Shown: piece after piece, positions 42,471 to 44,243 of the stretch | How positions within the stretch are numbered: the stretch's first letter is position 1 | Layout of the letters: every line of letters begins with the position of its first letter | Assembly: GCA_023381535.1 (NCBI GenBank) | Contig: JAMCSN010000163.1 | Coordinates: forward strand, 1 to 44,243 | Length of the DNA stretch: 44,243 nt | Direction of reading: 5' to 3' | Source of the DNA: Bacteroidota bacterium | GTDB taxonomy: Bacteria > Bacteroidota > Ignavibacteria > Ignavibacteriales > Melioribacteraceae | Notes under the pieces: model-generated | Database searches by the model: none | Told to the model about the DNA's origin: nothing | The model's input: the letters and a program-made list of their open reading frames with translations, nothing else | Program-made: the position numbers and the translations under genes

Positions 42471-43706
42471 ATGACAAACGATTTATTCATACTGGTAATT
42501 TTGCTTTTGCTGAGCGCATTTTTTTCCTCAAGCGAAATTGCATTTATTGTCGCGAACAAAATTAAAATTGAGGTGAGGGCGCGGAAAAGAAATCTGTACG
42601 CTATCAATGCACGATATTTTCTAAATCATCCCGATAAATTCTTTTCTACCATTTTAATTTCGAACAGTGTGGTGAATATTACGTTCGCTTCACTAAGTTC
42701 TATTTTTTTGTTAAGCATGTTCGGTCTGCATGAATTTGAAATACTTCTCATCACCACATCGTTAATCCTTATCTTCGGCGAGTTAGTGCCTAAATATCTT
42801 GGAAGAGAACTTGCCGATAGTCTGGTTCTTTTTGCATCGGTACCTTTAAGACTTCTTACTTTTGTACTTTACCCGTTTGTGAAATCAACTTCGACAATTT
42901 CGAAGGTATTGAGCCGAACCAATCACAAAGAAGAAGAAGGGATGCTGCAAGTTTTTGATAAGGAAGATATTCAGAATTTGATAGAGGAAAGTTCGGTTGC
43001 CGGCAAAATGGATGAAGAACAATCCGACATCATTAATAAAGTGATCGATATACGCGAGCAGCGCGTTTACGAGGCTATGACGCCGCGAACCGACATTGTC
43101 GGCGTGGAAGTAACAAACTCATTCGAAGAAGTGTTGAGCAAGTTTATTGAATCCGGCTATTCTAAACTTGTAGTGTACGAAGACAATCTCGACAACATAA
43201 AAGGAATTGTTTTCAATAAAGATATTTTCAAGCCGCAGCAAGAACTCCAACAGTTAATACGTGAAGTTGTATTCGTACCGGAAACCAAGAAAAGTTTGGA
43301 AATGCTGAATGAGTTCCTCGATAAACAATTTTCTTTTGCAATCGTAGTGGATGAATTTGGCGGTACCGCCGGCATTCTAACCATAGAGGATTTAATCGAA
43401 GAACTTTTCGGCGAAATCAGAGACGAATTTGACGACGTTAACGAAAAAGTTGCAAAGAAGATTGACGCAAACTCTTACCTATTGAATGGAAAAGTTGAAA
43501 TAGATTATCTGAACGAAGAACTCGAACTGAAAATTCAAGAAGGGGATTACGCCACGATAGCCGGTTACGTAACGTGCAAGCTTGGGCGCATTCCGATGAA
43601 AGGGGAATCTTTTAAGATCGACAATTTCTCGATACAGATACTCAAGTCGGACAAAACCAAAATCGATCTGCTAAAACTGAACATTGTTCAGGAACCGCTG
43701 GATTGA
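42471..43706 (+). CDS. CorC/HlyC (CNNM)-family CBS-domain membrane protein
   Basis: 411 residues. The N-terminal DUF21 membrane domain has several hydrophobic segments (FILVILLLLSAFFSSSEIAF, ELVPKYLGRELADSL). Two CBS domains follow (MTPRTDIVGVEV, FIESGYSKLVVYEDNLDNIK, FAIVVDEFGGTAGILTIEDL), then a CorC_HlyC domain (YLLNGKVEIDYLNEELELKI, YATIAGYVTCKLGRIP). Members of this family are linked to magnesium or cobalt efflux and called hemolysin-like for historical reasons; some Bacteroidetes paralogues are named GldE. The acidic SSSEIAF motif is intact. It is followed 48 bases later by the rhodanese gene. Confidence 0.92.
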   Translation: MTNDLFILVILLLLSAFFSSSEIAFIVANKIKIEVRARKRNLYAINARYFLNHPDKFFSTILISNSVVNITFASLSSIFLLSMFGLHEFEILLITTSLILIFGELVPKYLGRELADSLVLFASVPLRLLTFVLYPFVKSTSTISKVLSRTNHKEEEGMLQVFDKEDIQNLIEESSVAGKMDEEQSDIINKVIDIREQRVYEAMTPRTDIVGVEVTNSFEEVLSKFIESGYSKLVVYEDNLDNIKGIVFNKDIFKPQQELQQLIREVVFVPETKKSLEMLNEFLDKQFSFAIVVDEFGGTAGILTIEDLIEELFGEIRDEFDDVNEKVAKKIDANSYLLNGKVEIDYLNEELELKIQEGDYATIAGYVTCKLGRIPMKGESFKIDNFSIQILKSDKTKIDLLKLNIVQEPLD

Positions 43707-43754
43707 ACTTTTTCCTCACTTCTTTGTTAATCAAAATAAATTCATGAAAAATTT

Positions 43755-44105
43755 ATGGGCTTAATAAATTCTTTATTCGGCGGTCGAAAGGATGAAAACG
43801 ACCTCGACTCAAACACATTTCAAAAAATGGTGAACGAAGATCCTAACGCGGTTTTGCTTGATGTTAGGACACATCAAGAATTCCAAACCGGGAGAATTCC
43901 AAATTCAATTCTGATAGATATCTATCAACCAACCTTTCTCGAAAAAATCGAACGGCTTGAGAGAAATAAAACCTATTACGTGTATTGCCGGAGCGGACAC
44001 AGAAGTCTTGCTGCTTGCAAGCATATGAAGCAGCTCGGTTTCGAAAAAGTGTTCAACCTCAAATCCGGTATAATCGGTTGGCGGGGTGAAACCGAACAAG
44101 GCTGA
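43755..44105 (+). CDS. Single-domain rhodanese-like protein
   Basis: 116 residues. The fold shows VLLDVRTHQEFQTGRIPNSI (the DVR...E..xGHIPxA region of rhodaneses) and the active loop YCRSGHRS with Cys78 as persulfide carrier. The tail KHMKQLGFEKVFNLKSGIIG completes the domain with the usual final GW. There is no signal peptide despite the short hydrophobic start (MGLINSLFGG). It probably transfers sulfane sulfur in the cytoplasm; the partner is not evident. A different-frame ATG at 43744 is not the start. Confidence 0.93.
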   Translation: MGLINSLFGGRKDENDLDSNTFQKMVNEDPNAVLLDVRTHQEFQTGRIPNSILIDIYQPTFLEKIERLERNKTYYVYCRSGHRSLAACKHMKQLGFEKVFNLKSGIIGWRGETEQG

Positions 44106-44243
44106 GCGACGTGCTTTGTCGGTCCAATCAATGCATCCTTCTTAATGGAGAAATTTCCAATTTTAGCTTATCTTTGGCTGCAAATTATTCAGATCCGATT
44201 TGTTAACATTTACTCTTAAGCACAAAGATTCAAAGTCGAAAGC
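44106..44243. other. Right-end intergenic sequence
   Basis: 138 bases after the rhodanese gene with no supported gene, hairpin terminator or RNA structure; the window ends here. Confidence 0.6.

Overview
The window looks like a chromosomal segment of an Ignavibacteria-type bacterium (Bacteroidota/Chlorobi lineage). The grounds are the NYPNPFNP-type type IX secretion (T9SS) C-terminal sorting domains, a TonB-dependent receptor with an N-terminal carboxypeptidase-regulatory-like domain, a PorV/PorQ-type outer-membrane protein, moderate-to-low GC and sparse Shine-Dalgarno sequences. This placement rests on protein style and was not tested by a search. All supported protein genes are on the + strand.

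1-9088: envelope and secretion block. It holds the 3' end of a large repetitive T9SS cargo protein with jelly-roll modules and a strong terminator, then a TonB-dependent receptor, a ~1080-residue secreted FN3 protein and a PorV/PorQ-like protein.

9109-26644: a compact, largely overlapping gene cluster that reads as a beta-mannoside (mannan or mannosylated glycan) utilisation locus. In order: a periplasmic SurA/PrsA-like foldase, a sugar-binding lipoprotein and two ABC permeases, two GH130 mannoside phosphorylases, two uncharacterised alpha/alpha-barrel glycosidase-like proteins, a GH2 beta-mannosidase, a 1074-residue T9SS cargo protein (alpha/alpha barrel, two Ig-like domains, LamG, sorting domain) and the MalK/MsmK-type ATPase. 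The likely flow is extracellular cleavage, crossing of the outer membrane (possibly through the TonB receptor), ABC import, then phosphorolysis and hydrolysis to mannose-1-phosphate and mannose. There is no SusD and no recognisable classical endo-mannanase, so one of the unknown barrels may do that job.

26899-29800: an HNH nuclease with a dockerin-like calcium-binding tail, a cyclopropane-fatty-acid synthase, and about 1.2 kb of repeats without a convincing gene (sixteen phase-locked 21-bp units, two 91-bp direct repeats, GC-rich palindromes).

29680-35503: an AT-rich accessory region that looks like a gene-cassette array. Small units (a membrane coiled-coil protein, an AccI-like restriction-modification pair, a DUF6364-like/PIN toxin-antitoxin pair, and a second antitoxin with a broken PIN toxin) are each followed by an imperfect palindromic site. 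These sites share a 3' end of the form GCAAGAGCGTTATA and 5' ends of the form (C)ATATAAC or GGCATAAC, as integron attC sites do. No integrase gene is in the window. A 98-bp MITE-like element with a 6-bp target duplication splits the second toxin-antitoxin pair.

35600-44243: mostly housekeeping genes: a frameshifted PEGA lipoprotein, folA and mutL (both with TTG starts), a second restriction-modification pair (PD-(D/E)xK-like protein plus a phage-type N6-adenine methyltransferase), the methylmalonyl-CoA mutase catalytic subunit, a deleted UbiA-family remnant, a CorC/HlyC-type CBS membrane protein and a single-domain rhodanese.
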